A stretch of 54,414 nucleotides of DNA, from the NCBI GenBank assembly GCA_001714685.2, contig MDTP02000006.1, forward strand, positions 1 to 54,414. The letters are read 5' to 3'. This DNA is from Methanosarcina sp. Ant1 (lineage in GTDB: Archaea > Halobacteriota > Methanosarcinia > Methanosarcinales > Methanosarcinaceae). Positions 16,798 through 26,162 of this stretch are shown here, piece by piece. The notes under the pieces are model-generated. The model ran no database searches, was not told where the DNA came from, and was given only the letters and a program-made list of their open reading frames with translations. The position numbers and the translations under genes were made by a program. Position 1 is the stretch's first letter. Each line of letters opens with the position of its first letter.

Positions 16798-17964
16798 TCA
16801 TCCCGAAAGAGCTCCGATTATTTTTTTTATTTCGGGAATTGGCGCATCAGTCTTGAACGAAGTTCCGCTGAAGTGAGTTCTGGAAGCTTCAAACCCATGG
16901 GCCTTAATGGCTTCGATTAGAGTCTCTATTCTGGTTGCAGAAGCCCCTAGTTCTTTACAGATTACATGCTGATCATAGAACATAGGAATATCGAGTTCAT
17001 CCCTACAGAAGGTGATTAATTTTTTTGCTTTATCTTTTGTATTTAGAGGATGTATTTCGAGTTCTGAAATAACTTCATCACAGAAGCCGGGTTCTCTGAA
17101 AGGCCCAAGCCACAGAGGGCCTGCAATTTGTGTGAGCGCCCCGCATACCGGGCATTCCCTGTCAATGTGCACTGCAAGCCCGTATACAGGTCCCCTAAAC
17201 CCGCATTTAGGACAATGAATAGTGAAACCCATTGACTTCAGAGTTCTATTAACCTGTTTTGTTCCGGGAATAACTTCAAGGTAAGTGCGGACATAATGAC
17301 GTGTCACATGAGAAAGCAGAGGAAACATCCCTTTTTCATGTTTAGCAAGTTCTCTGGCACAGGCTCCCAGAAGAACTCGCAAGCCCATCTCACTGTGATA
17401 TTCCGTATTCAGAGGCACAGCAGCATATTTCCTGATCCCGGCATTCAGGTGAGCTCCGCATAAGGGAGCCGTATCTGTTGCCGTAACCGAGAGCATACTC
17501 CACACCGAGGCAGAAGCTGCATCCATGAAAGGTGAAGGAGTGCCAAAAGGATCAACATCGACGATATGGAACTTTTGTTCGTGAAGTAGCACATTTGCGT
17601 TCTTACGGGTAGCCAATGTCAGTTCCTCAAGCCCGTTAATTTTGATATTTTCCTTTATCAGTTCAAAAGCATCCGGACTCCAATCATTCAGGGTCGCATG
17701 GATTCCCACTTCGCCTGCGATCCGAAGTCCCCTGATCCCTGAAGCTGAAAAGGCATCAACATAGCGAATTTCTTCCCTGAGGATCTCTTTTCTTGAAAGA
17801 AGCCTTTCAACAAATGCCGCCGTGGCTGCGACATTGATATCGCGGTTAAGTTCCATCTCAGGATTATAAAAAACCGCAGCTGCCGAGGGAGGAAAGGTTG
17901 CATTCGGAGGCGGTAACGGAACCGAAACCTTTGTTGTGCCTTCGACTATAGTTTTACAGATCAT
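16798..17964 (-). CDS. trm1: tRNA (guanine26-N2)-dimethyltransferase Trm1
   Basis: 388 residues, the usual length of archaeal Trm1, which makes N2,N2-dimethylguanosine at position 26 of tRNA with S-adenosylmethionine. Visible landmarks are the N-terminal FYNPEMELNRDI motif, the SAM-site segments (DAFSASGIRGLR, then NDWSPDAFELI), the catalytic DVDPFGTPSPFMDAA motif, and a zinc-binding pair (CPKCGF and CPVCGA). The ATG start fits the family. It lies upstream of the winged-helix gene on the same strand, but a TATA box between them suggests separate transcription. Confidence 0.95.
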   Translation of the reverse strand: MICKTIVEGTTKVSVPLPPPNATFPPSAAAVFYNPEMELNRDINVAATAAFVERLLSRKEILREEIRYVDAFSASGIRGLRIAGEVGIHATLNDWSPDAFELIKENIKINGLEELTLATRKNANVLLHEQKFHIVDVDPFGTPSPFMDAASASVWSMLSVTATDTAPLCGAHLNAGIRKYAAVPLNTEYHSEMGLRVLLGACARELAKHEKGMFPLLSHVTRHYVRTYLEVIPGTKQVNRTLKSMGFTIHCPKCGFRGPVYGLAVHIDRECPVCGALTQIAGPLWLGPFREPGFCDEVISELEIHPLNTKDKAKKLITFCRDELDIPMFYDQHVICKELGASATRIETLIEAIKAHGFEASRTHFSGTSFKTDAPIPEIKKIIGALSG

Positions 17965-18485
17965 CTGAAGTTGCTATTCTTTGGGATCTTATTTTACAGT
18001 GATGGTTGTCTCCATTCTTGGATATTCTTTCATACTGGAACTGTAGCTTCCGGCCTTTGGCTTTCTGTTTAACCGCAGCCAGACTCCTGATCGTGCATTT
18101 CTTCTCTTTCCGAACTCAGCAGCCTAACATTATAATTGACAGGACTACCTGGAGCAGGATTATTTTTTGTTACTTTTTATCTCTCCTATAACATTACTTA
18201 CCCCCTTATAACAAATCTTCCTGTCGTATTCTCAGTTATATATAAGCATTTATAAATAATAATGTTTTCATATAATAATCCTTTATATCTGAATTAATTT
18301 TGACTTTAGAGCTTTGCCACCCCTGCTTCAAAAAGCCTATTTTTAGGAAAAATAGTTTGACTACGTGATATTTATTCTTAATTTAGTATCTAGCTATCTC
18401 GAATGCTCTTGAAAAGACCAGGAAATCGATTTGGTTATTTTGAAGTAATATCAACAAACTGCTGAGGAACCATATAATTAAAAAT
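17965..18485. other. Intergenic region, no gene seen
   Basis: About 520 AT-rich bases between the divergent trm1 promoter side and an 11-bp tandem array. No open frame with a ribosome binding site and no clear RNA structure was noticed. Confidence 0.4.
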
Positions 18486-18540
18486 AGAAAGATAATAGAA
18501 AGATAATAGAAAGATAATAGAAAGATAATAGAAAGATAAT
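18486..18540. repeat. 11-bp tandem repeat, five copies
   Basis: The unit AGAAAGATAAT is repeated five times without change (starts 18,486, 18,497, 18,508, 18,519 and 18,530). It lies downstream of the lipoprotein gene in non-coding DNA and probably varies in copy number by slippage. Confidence 0.9.
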
Positions 18541-18687
18541 AGACCTACGAGGACAGATTTCCTTTGCTTCCGCTTAAGTCTATTTACCTATATTTCACAA
18601 ATTTCTTTAGAACAATTGAACTAATCGATTATTTCTATTAAGAGTTATTCCTGGAACTTCGATTCCCGGTTTTTTGTAGCTGTTTTC

Positions 18688-19233
18688 TCAGGGTGTGACC
18701 ACACTGACGCTAACATCCATCTTCGGCTGGCCGACAACAGTGAAGTTATAATCTCCGGTTTCATTGAATGTATGAGTAAAAGAACGCTTGTACACGAGAT
18801 TTGTGTTCTCAAAAAGGCCTTCTTCACTGACAAGTTTAAGGTTTCTCTTCGGGTTTTCCTGCAGGTTCATCCAGGCAACTGTTTCTCCTTTTTTAATTTC
18901 AAGACTTGTTGGACTCGCCTTGAAATTGGCCAATCTTATTAGATAAGGAGTTACCCTTATATCAGGAGATGATATTCCACCAACTCCTGGAGTTACATTT
19001 CCATCCGGAGTTACGGCCTCTGCGGGGGTTGCATTTTCTTCTGGAGTTATAGATTCTCTAGGGGTTGCATTTCCTTCTGGAGTCACGGTTTCTGCAGGAG
19101 TCGCATTCTCTTTTGGAGTTACGGTTTCTACAGGAGTTACATTTTTATCCGGTGATGGCTTTTCATTTCCCGCGCACCCTGAAAGTAAAACGGCGCCTAA
19201 TACGAGAAGCAGAACGATAATCTTTATTTTCAT
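18688..19233 (-). CDS. Lipoprotein with sequon-repeat stalk and degenerate cupredoxin domain
   Basis: 181 residues. A lipobox (LLSGC) at the end of the signal peptide predicts a lipid anchor at Cys20. Residues about 31-84 are four and a half 12-residue repeats of the form NATPAETVTPEG, each carrying an N-x-T glycosylation sequon, which forms a Thr/Pro-rich stalk. Residues about 95-181 have a cupredoxin-like pattern (SLEIKKGETVAWMN ... FTHTFNETGDYNFTV), but the usual His and Cys copper ligands are absent (VVGQPKM where a Cys is expected). It is probably a surface protein that does not bind copper; its role is unknown. Confidence 0.75.
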   Translation of the reverse strand: MKIKIIVLLLVLGAVLLSGCAGNEKPSPDKNVTPVETVTPKENATPAETVTPEGNATPRESITPEENATPAEAVTPDGNVTPGVGGISSPDIRVTPYLIRLANFKASPTSLEIKKGETVAWMNLQENPKRNLKLVSEEGLFENTNLVYKRSFTHTFNETGDYNFTVVGQPKMDVSVSVVTP

Positions 19234-19713
19234 TTTATTCCCTTCATCTTTTTACAGTAGCTAAAATTCGGAAATTTAAAAATTATTCCTGAGTCTCATT
19301 AAGTTTAATTTCCTCATTTTCTAATTATTATTACACTAGCTGTTATGCCTCTGATTTATTTAATATTCCTGCATAGGGCAGATTAAACATTCAGAGGGAT
19401 TTTCGTTTTATATAAAACTTGGAAATACTTAAATTCAGCTTTATATTTATTCATTACTCGGGCTGAACTTTTAAATATTGTTCAAGGACTTTAACCACAT
19501 ATTAAGCTATTCCCAAATTATAAAGATATTTCCGAGCTGAATAAGGATTCTTGAAACCGAGTCTGTATTTTACTCTGAATAAAGAGTATTTTAGGACTGA
19601 ATATCGCCTTTTGTCCTGAAAGGGAGACGAACTTTGCCCTGAAAAAGAAATAGAGAAAATTGGAATTATTTTATAAAGGATTTATTTCCTCCAGGTTTTT
19701 CTTTCGTCTTCTC
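19234..19713. other. Intergenic region, no gene seen
   Basis: 480 AT-rich bases between two minus-strand genes. Promoter elements of the lipoprotein gene must lie here, but no clear box was chosen. No open frame stands out. Confidence 0.4.
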
Positions 19714-20946
19714 TTAAATGTAATTCCATAAAAGTAAAGCAACAGTCCCTATAATAGCAATTACTCCGAAAGTGTTCTTTGAGCTGGAAAATAGGGTATC
19801 GGAACCGGAAATTTTCGAAAGCAGGATTTTGTTAATCGTGCTGATAAGGCTTGCAAGTACTGCAGTGTTTGCTGCGGTTGCGTAGGAGATGTTTCCACTT
19901 ACGGCAAGGAGGGTTACCGAAACTATCACTCCCGAACTGCTGACAAGAGCCCCAAGAGCAGTGGCGTAAATTCCGGCAGTCCCTCCAGTGATATATGCAA
20001 GGTTTCCTATGATAAGAATCAGGGTAAAGGCAATGCCGAATTTAAATGCCTGACCAAGTGAGAAAGGAGACTGAATCTTAAGTTCTCCCCCACTTATAGG
20101 GCAGAATTTCTTATTACGTTTGAGAGTCATCGCTATGGAAACAAGGATGATTGTAAGCTGGGGAGGGAGCATAAGCAGGGTTGTCTGACCGGTCGGATCA
20201 ACTATTAGGGCTAATGCAAGGTTTCGAATGAGCATGGAGATATTACAGAGAAGTATTCCTGTAAGGACAGGATCGGCCATATCTACCGCTCTTTTTGAGA
20301 GACCTGCAAGTGCTGCTGTTGTGGCTTCACTGTTAACAAAGCCTCCCAGGAAACCTGAATAACATATCCCGCGTTTTGTCCCGTACTTTCTCAGGAGCAC
20401 GTAGCTTGAAAAACTGATAAGTGAAACAAGAATTACGATCAGTATTGCATACCTGAGGTTTACAAGTCCGAAAAACTGTTTATCCGGCATCACCGGATAA
20501 AGTATAAAAGCCACAGCCAAAAATTGTATTGCGTTGAAGAGTTCTTCTTTTGTCAGGTTTCCTGCAAATTGGTGAAGGGGTTGTTTCTGAATCAGGAGAA
20601 TAGCGACAACTATTGAAGAGACAATAGCAAACAGCCAGTAGTCATAGCCAACAAGGATTCCCATAAGAAAAATAAAAAAGAGGCTTATAGGGCTGGTAAC
20701 TCCGATTCGCTTGTAAAGAACTATCTTGGAATAAGTTATTATAGAACAGATTGCTCCGAAAAAGAGCGTGACTACATAGACAAAACCTGTGCCTGCTTCT
20801 TTGCTTACGAGAGCGGTGAGCATGCCTATTATGCAGGTTATAGTGTAACTCCTTACACCCGCAAAAATTTCATGTTCAAGGCCTCTGTGCTCCCGTTCTA
20901 TACCTACCATAATCCCTATCAGAAGGGTTATAGCCAGTTTTGTCAT
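19714..20946 (-). CDS. MgtC/SapB-type membrane protein with DUF4010 domain
   Basis: 410 residues with roughly 11-12 hydrophobic segments. The N-terminus (LAITLLIGIMVGIEREHRG, then AGVRSYTITCIIGMLTAL) is the MgtC/SapB signature. The remainder (AIQFLAVAFILYPVMPD, then YSGFLGGFVNSEATTAAL) matches the DUF4010 extension. MgtC proteins are linked to Mg2+ limitation and control of membrane energetics, but transport has not been shown for this subfamily. An in-frame stop lies 19 codons upstream, so the ATG at 20,946 is the first usable start. Confidence 0.85.
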   Translation of the reverse strand: MTKLAITLLIGIMVGIEREHRGLEHEIFAGVRSYTITCIIGMLTALVSKEAGTGFVYVVTLFFGAICSIITYSKIVLYKRIGVTSPISLFFIFLMGILVGYDYWLFAIVSSIVVAILLIQKQPLHQFAGNLTKEELFNAIQFLAVAFILYPVMPDKQFFGLVNLRYAILIVILVSLISFSSYVLLRKYGTKRGICYSGFLGGFVNSEATTAALAGLSKRAVDMADPVLTGILLCNISMLIRNLALALIVDPTGQTTLLMLPPQLTIILVSIAMTLKRNKKFCPISGGELKIQSPFSLGQAFKFGIAFTLILIIGNLAYITGGTAGIYATALGALVSSSGVIVSVTLLAVSGNISYATAANTAVLASLISTINKILLSKISGSDTLFSSSKNTFGVIAIIGTVALLLWNYI

Positions 20947-21415
20947 GAAATCCAGAAAAACCGGATCGAAACCGAAATCTTCAATTGTGCCCGTATCTCA
21001 ACCTCTGATGTTTCTTCTTTAAAATTCTGATGTTTTTTCATTAAAATCAAAGTTAGGTTCCTAAGAAATTTCGATTTAACTTATTTAAGTATTCCATTTA
21101 TACATCAAACACTTATATTCACATTTATCGAATAGTTTCTTCTCCAGGTTTTAGTTGTCTGCGAATAAAATAATACTGACAAAGTGAGCGATGTGATAGT
21201 GAGCGATGTAATAAGTGAGCGAAGTAATTTAGTGCTGGTAAAGACAAACGATTGAATAATCTGAAATAAAATATAATTATATAGTAGAGATATTCATGCT
21301 AATTAAAATAGCCCCTTAAAGTAGAAAAAGGCTCAGAGTACACAAGGGCCTGTGAAAATTCACACCTATGACTTGAAACCTGATTAAAGTCCGCTAATCT
21401 GATTTAACTGGCTAT
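20947..21415. other. Intergenic region with short tandem repeat
   Basis: About 470 bases. The only feature noted is an imperfect tandem repeat at about 21,183-21,230, three copies of roughly 15 bases around GTGAGCGA. No gene was seen. Confidence 0.4.
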
Positions 21416-22072
21416 TTATACTTCTATGAATTCAACATCAATAGGTTTGTTTTCTGCCTCTTCAATAGTTATAATAGCACAAGAACCCTTGCAAGCTTCT
21501 CCAGGGTTTACCACTACAGTCTTTCCGACTATCTCGATACCTTTTGCTTCATGAATGTGCCCGCAGACGATCAGGTCAACCCGGTCAACAAATTTTTGGA
21601 TAGCTTTGCTGCCGACGTGCCCAAAGGGAAGCTCATCCCTGGTTCCGTGGGGAGGGGCATGGGTCAGGAGCACTATAGTCCCGCAATCATCTGTATTTTC
21701 AGCGGAGCAGACCATTCTTTCAAGGGTGTTTTCGATATATTCTTCAGAAAGTTCGAAGGGAGTCTTGAAAGGCGTGGGATTCGAGCCTCCTAGCCCTATA
21801 AACCGAATTTTTCCTATCTGCTCGGCTTTCCCATGTAGGTTTATGGCTTTTGAGGCGTCAAGTGCTCCCAGAATACTCTTCTGGTCACAATTTCCGGGAA
21901 TTGCAAGCACAGGCTTGTAAAACATTTCCATCAATTCTTCGACTTTCTCATCGGGTCCGAAGTTGGTAATGTCTCCGACAATCACGGCAAGGTCAAAGTC
22001 TCCGGCTCTTTCCATTATTTTCTTTATCTTCGAATAATCCCCGTGGGGATCAGAAATAGCTAGTATCTTCAT
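21416..22072 (-). CDS. Calcineurin-like metallophosphoesterase
   Basis: 218 residues with the standard metallophosphoesterase motifs in order: AISDPHGDYSKI at the N-terminus, VIVGDITNFG, IPGNCDQ, LTHAPPHGT and VCGHIHEAKG. These bind two metal ions and hydrolyse phosphoester bonds. The substrate cannot be read from the sequence; close families include YfcE-like and archaeal Icc-like phosphodiesterases. It is divergent from trmY across about 150 bases. Confidence 0.88.
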   Translation of the reverse strand: MKILAISDPHGDYSKIKKIMERAGDFDLAVIVGDITNFGPDEKVEELMEMFYKPVLAIPGNCDQKSILGALDASKAINLHGKAEQIGKIRFIGLGGSNPTPFKTPFELSEEYIENTLERMVCSAENTDDCGTIVLLTHAPPHGTRDELPFGHVGSKAIQKFVDRVDLIVCGHIHEAKGIEIVGKTVVVNPGEACKGSCAIITIEEAENKPIDVEFIEV

Positions 22073-22221
22073 CCATGTCCCGTCCTTATTATATGTAATC
22101 CCTTTTCAGATTTTTAATTCCAGGTTTTTAATTCCAGGTTTTTATCTCCTGTACATGATAATCCGTGCTTGCCTTTGAACATGCATACATCTTTTATATC
22201 CCTTACGTAAATATAGTGCCC

Positions 22222-22857
22222 ATGCGCGATATCGTTATCATAGGGCATAAAGCGAAGACAAACGGAGATTTTTCTTTAAATGATCTCCCTGGTTCTGCGG
22301 GAAGGATGGATATTCTCTGCCGTTGCGTAAGCTCTGCCCTTTTCCTCTCTTTCGGAATGCGCAGGGATGTAAATGTACACCTGCTTCTTTTAGGGGATCC
22401 TGATCCCGGAAAAATCATCAGATTCGAAGGGCTTCACCTGAGGTACCTTAATCCCGACGAGCGAAGCAGTGGTTCGCTCATCAACAAAGCCCTTCAGAAA
22501 GACGCTACCGAGCAGGATATCCGTTCTACTCCAGGTGTCTGGATTCGCAGGGGAGATCTCAAGTCACTGCTCTCAGAGTTTGAAGGGCGCAACCTGCTTT
22601 ACCTGAGAGAGGACGGGAAGGATATTCGAGAATTTGCCCGTGAAATCCGGGATCCGGTTTTTATTCTGGGAGACCATACAGGGGTTACCGAAGAAGAAGA
22701 GGAGCAGCTCCTGGAGGCAGGAGCAAAAATCATCTCTGTAGGCCCGATTTCTCTTCATTCCAACCACTGCATAACCCTTATCCATAACGAATTGGACAGG
22801 GCTGAATCAGAAAGAGGGGAGTTACCGGGAGAAGTTGATTGTAGGGTTGAGGAATAA
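22222..22857 (+). CDS. trmY: tRNA (pseudouridine54-N1)-methyltransferase TrmY
   Basis: 211 residues from MRDIVIIGHKAKTNGDFSLN, the normal start of archaeal TrmY; an in-frame ATG 19 codons upstream gives an atypical hydrophobic prefix. The enzyme methylates pseudouridine 54 of archaeal tRNA using S-adenosylmethionine in a SPOUT knot. The conserved PGRMDI-like segment (GSAGRMDILCRC), TPGVWIRRG and the knot region FILGDHTG ... ISVGPISLHSNHCITLIHNELD are present. It works with Pus10, encoded nearby, which makes pseudouridine 54. Confidence 0.93.
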   Translation: MRDIVIIGHKAKTNGDFSLNDLPGSAGRMDILCRCVSSALFLSFGMRRDVNVHLLLLGDPDPGKIIRFEGLHLRYLNPDERSSGSLINKALQKDATEQDIRSTPGVWIRRGDLKSLLSEFEGRNLLYLREDGKDIREFAREIRDPVFILGDHTGVTEEEEEQLLEAGAKIISVGPISLHSNHCITLIHNELDRAESERGELPGEVDCRVEE

Positions 22858-22881
22858 GCTACAATCGGGATTTGCCAAAGA

Positions 22882-22972
22882 GGCTCTTCGTCATTCTCGA
22901 TGGATAAGATGATTTTCAATTCAAGACCTCGTTGGTTTTTATGAGGATATCCACACAAAACAACAAAGAGCC
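22882..22972. repeat. 91-bp palindromic element, copy F
   Basis: It begins GGCTCTTCGTCATTC and ends CAACAAAGAGCC. It is related along its length to copy E at 12,077-12,166 (shared ATGGATAAGATG, TTGGTTTTT and GATATCCACAC). It lies 24 bases after trmY, where it could also act as a terminator hairpin. The rest of 22,858-23,171 shows no gene. Confidence 0.75.
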
Positions 22973-23171
22973 CAAAAAGCTATATTCCATTTATCTGTAT
23001 CAGGATAGAAGCTTACCAGGCTGTATCTTCAGGATATTTACCTCTCAAAATATTGGCAGTCAGGCATTAGCCTTCAGGGAATTTGTTCTTACCCTCGATT
23101 TATTTCTTACTTCCTGATTATCCACTCCCAGGTCTATTTCCCAAATAAAAAGTGAAAGAAAGTGAAAGAAA

Positions 23172-24467
23172 ATGGATGTACTTGAAATTTCAAAAAAGAT
23201 TATGCATGAAGGCCCCATATGTGACCACTGCCTGGGCCGTCAGTTTGCAAAACTATCTACAGGCCTGAGCAACAGAGAACGCGGACAGGCCTTAAAACTC
23301 GCTCTTGTCCTGGAAGGGGACCGCATTTACAAAAGTGAAAACAATGATTCCCTTCTAAAGGAACTTGCCCTTTGCAGTGCATTTGCAAGGAAGACTCTTG
23401 GAACAGGGGGTGAAGACGAGCAGTGCTTGGTCTGCCAGGATCAGTTCAAAAAATTGGACAGATGGGCAGATGAAGCGGCAAAGGCTCTTGAAGGTCTTGA
23501 GTATTCTACATTCCTTGTGGGCACGAAGGTCAGCGGACTTCTGAGTGAAAACGAAGAGATTCTCTGGGCTGAGGCAGGAACTGCATATGCCGAACAGCTT
23601 AAGTCCGAGCTTAACAGAGAAGTGGGCAAGCGGATCGCTGAAAAAGTTCAAAAAGAAGTGGATTTCGAAAATCCGGACATTACAATTACCCTTGACCTTG
23701 CAAAAAGCAAACTTGAGCTTCAGATCCGCTCTGTATATATCATTGGTCGCTACCGTAAAATGGTCAGGGGAATTCCGCAGACACGCTGGCCGTGCAGGAA
23801 ATGCAAGGGCAAAGGTTGCGAAAGCTGTAATTTTACAGGAAAACAGTATCAGGAGTCCGTAGATGAGCTGATCAAAGGTCCTGTAGTTGAAGCTTTCCAG
23901 GCCGTTGATACGGCTTTCCACGGTTCGGGCAGGGAAGATATTGATGCCCTGATGCTTGGAAGCGGCAGGCCTTTTGTAGTGGAAGCAAAATCCCCTAAAA
24001 AGCGCAGCGCAGATCTTGAAGAGCTTATGAGAAGTATTAATGAGAAAGCTGCCGGGAAAATAGAGGTAAGAGAGTTTTCTTTCATTGGAAAAGGTATGAT
24101 TGAGACCCTGAAAAGCGCAAAGGCGGATAAAACTTATAAGCTTAAAGTTACATTTAAAGAGCCTGTTTCAGAGGAAAAGCTTAAATCCTGCCTTGGGTCT
24201 TTGAGTGGTACAGAGATCTCCCAGCAGACCCCAAGGCGTGTAGTTCATAGGCGGGCTGACCTTGTCCGGAAGAGACATGTGCACAGTATCAGGCTTGATG
24301 AACTGACAGGAGAAGGTTATGTTTACATAACAGTTAACTGCGAAGGCGGTCTGTATGTAAAAGAGCTTATTTCCGGAGATGAGGGCAGAACAAATCCAAG
24401 CCTGAGCGGGCTTTTAGGTGTTACTGCGCTTGTGGAAGATCTTGACGTTGTCAATGTTGATATATGA
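23172..24467 (+). CDS. pus10: tRNA pseudouridine synthase Pus10
   Basis: 431 residues, the length of archaeal Pus10, which makes pseudouridine 54 (and 55) in tRNA. N-terminal zinc-type cysteines (CDHCLGRQF, later CLVCQDQF) and CRKCKGKGCESCNFTGKQY fall in the accessory/THUMP-like half. The catalytic region is FHGSGREDIDALMLGSGRPF, where the Asp of GREDID is the nucleophile. RRVVHRRADLVRKRHV and the C-terminal GEGYVYITVNCEGGLYVKEL motif complete the fold. It lies between trmY, which acts on the same base, and the L21e gene. Confidence 0.94.
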   Translation: MDVLEISKKIMHEGPICDHCLGRQFAKLSTGLSNRERGQALKLALVLEGDRIYKSENNDSLLKELALCSAFARKTLGTGGEDEQCLVCQDQFKKLDRWADEAAKALEGLEYSTFLVGTKVSGLLSENEEILWAEAGTAYAEQLKSELNREVGKRIAEKVQKEVDFENPDITITLDLAKSKLELQIRSVYIIGRYRKMVRGIPQTRWPCRKCKGKGCESCNFTGKQYQESVDELIKGPVVEAFQAVDTAFHGSGREDIDALMLGSGRPFVVEAKSPKKRSADLEELMRSINEKAAGKIEVREFSFIGKGMIETLKSAKADKTYKLKVTFKEPVSEEKLKSCLGSLSGTEISQQTPRRVVHRRADLVRKRHVHSIRLDELTGEGYVYITVNCEGGLYVKELISGDEGRTNPSLSGLLGVTALVEDLDVVNVDI

Positions 24468-24608
24468 ACAGATCTGAATCAAGTTTATATAGAAGGTCAG
24501 TAAAGGATTGCCTGACTAAACATCTTATTTACATATTATCCATCTTATCTGGAATAAATCTGCATTAATATAAAGAAATTAATCGAGCATTCTAAGGAGG
24601 AACATGCG

Positions 24609-24902
24609 ATGACAAACTCACACGGTGAAAGACGTTGCACAAGATACAAATTACAGAAGACGGTTCGTGAAAGAGGGATTTCCCCTGTAAGCAAGGCAAT
24701 CCAGGAATTCGAAAAAGGGCAGATGGTTCATATTGACATCGACCCGAGCATTCAGAGAGGCATGCCCAATGCAAAGTTCCAGGGTTCTACTGGAAAGGTC
24801 CTCGGACAGCGCGGCCGTTCATTTATGCTCGAAGTCCGTTCCGGAAATGCAAAGAAGGTAGTTATTTCCCTTCCTCAACACCTGAAAGCGCAGAAATACT
24901 AA
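24609..24902 (+). CDS. rpl21e: 50S ribosomal protein L21e
   Basis: 97 residues ([20 protein letters not shown] start, then [19 protein letters not shown] and [15 protein letters not shown]), a complete archaeal L21e. The upstream AAGGAGG is a strong ribosome binding site. It opens the conserved archaeal order L21e - RNA polymerase F - DUF655 - KsgA. A terminator-like hairpin follows. Confidence 0.96.
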   Translation: MTNSHGERRCTRYKLQKTVRERGISPVSKAIQEFEKGQMVHIDIDPSIQRGMPNAKFQGSTGKVLGQRGRSFMLEVRSGNAKKVVISLPQHLKAQKY

Positions 24903-24916
24903 TCCCAGTTCAGGCA

Positions 24917-24941
24917 GTTAGGTTCTAAACCTAACCCTTTT
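24917..24941 (+). terminator. Hairpin terminator after rpl21e
   Basis: GTTAGGTT, loop CTA and AACCTAAC form a perfect 8-bp stem, followed by CCTTTTAT. It lies 14 bases after the stop codon. Confidence 0.6.
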
Positions 24942-25458
24942 ATCTTGAGTTTACGGTTGCAGGCCTTTTACCGCAGGCTTTGGCTCCTGCCTAAAAGCTT
25001 TGATAAATTGAGGGATTAATTGCCTGCTAAATAATTAATGTGAAAACTTAATGTCCCCTGAAGAGCCTGCTAAAGAAACAAGCTCAGCTGGGGATAAAAA
25101 GCTGCTTTTTGACAACCTTATCCCGATACGGGAATATCTATAATTATATATCGTTTGTCAAACATATACCTGAACCATATCAGGATAATGTTATTTGGAA
25201 CAAGCCCGGCTATCAAATGCAGGTTGAATTTCGTGCATATGGCAATCTGGATAAAGCTTGATCAATTTCAGCATGAAGAATGCTACAAAGGCTAATTCAG
25301 ACTGCCAGGTTCAGGGCACTGACGGGCAGGAATACTGATAGCTGGAATTATTAAAGCATTGAGAAGTGATATTAAAGCATTGAGAAGTGATCAAAATAGA
25401 TCATTCTACAGAGAATGGCAATTACATACAGTTTTTAACTCAAAAAGAGTGTATTCCA
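24942..25458. other. Intergenic region between rpl21e and rpoF
   Basis: About 520 bases. A 30-codon frame starting at 25,051 (MSPEEPAKETSSAGDKKLLF and on) lacks a ribosome binding site and is probably chance or a remnant. A 21-base tandem duplication (ATTAAAGCATTGAGAAGTGA) lies at about 25,349-25,390. No other structure was identified. Confidence 0.4.
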
Positions 25459-25812
25459 ATGATAGTTAAGGAAGTCATCAGCGAAGAATTATTGACGTTG
25501 GCCGAAGTCAAAGAAATACTTTCCAGGATCGTTGAAGAGCGCAGAGAGCAGGGACTTGAGGTAGGGTACGGATTTCGGAAAGCCCTGCATCATGCTGATC
25601 AGTTCTCTCAAATCAGCGGGGAAAAGTCAAGAGAACTGATTAACAGGCTACTAGAACTCGAAAAAATGAAGCCTGTAATCGCGGTCAGGATAGCAGACCT
25701 TCTACCTCAATCCAGAGACGAAATCAGATCAATTTATGCAAAAGAAAAGTATACACTGAGCAACGAAGAGCTGGACCAGATTCTCGATTACGTGCTGGAG
25801 ACTATTGAATAA
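25459..25812 (+). CDS. rpoF: DNA-directed RNA polymerase subunit F (Rpb4 homologue)
   Basis: 117 residues from MIVKEVISEELLTLAEVKEI. The frame opens 24 codons earlier, but that prefix is not conserved-looking. Archaeal RpoF pairs with RpoE to form the polymerase stalk that binds nascent RNA and aids initiation. The C-terminal helical HRDC-like region (KPVIAVRIADLLPQSRDEIR ... LDQILDYVLETIE) is the conserved part. The gene sits in its usual place before DUF655. Confidence 0.93.
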   Translation: MIVKEVISEELLTLAEVKEILSRIVEERREQGLEVGYGFRKALHHADQFSQISGEKSRELINRLLELEKMKPVIAVRIADLLPQSRDEIRSIYAKEKYTLSNEELDQILDYVLETIE

Positions 25813-26162
25813 GTTAAAATCCAAAGAGAATAAGCTATATAGCAGTTTTTATCTTGTTATTTAGAAAGGAAGTATCCGAAACTTACAGTACTTAAAAAGT
25901 ATAAGGGAGAATCTTGGCCTGAAGAAGTAAATACAGAGGATTCTTTGGGTTACAGACAGCCTTGAGTCCGGGACTCGGTTACAGGATAGTCACAAGTTTT
26001 CAGAAAACTGAAAGTTTGAGGACTCGACAGGTCTGGCTATTGGGGCAGGTCCCGAACTGGATAGTGTCATCAAAATAAGCTGAGTATATCCAGGTTTGGT
26101 AGATCCTGAACACAGATAGTCTATTTTATGGGATTTCATATTTATTGATAGGATGGGTGCTG
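25813..26162. other. Intergenic region, no gene seen
   Basis: 350 bases between rpoF and the DUF655 gene. No convincing small open frame or structure was noted; it should contain the promoter for the DUF655-ksgA-hemK2 group. Confidence 0.35.

Noticed and set aside
25051-25143. 30-codon frame between rpl21e and rpoF
   Set aside because: Good-looking amino acid mix but no ribosome binding site; length is within chance expectation.
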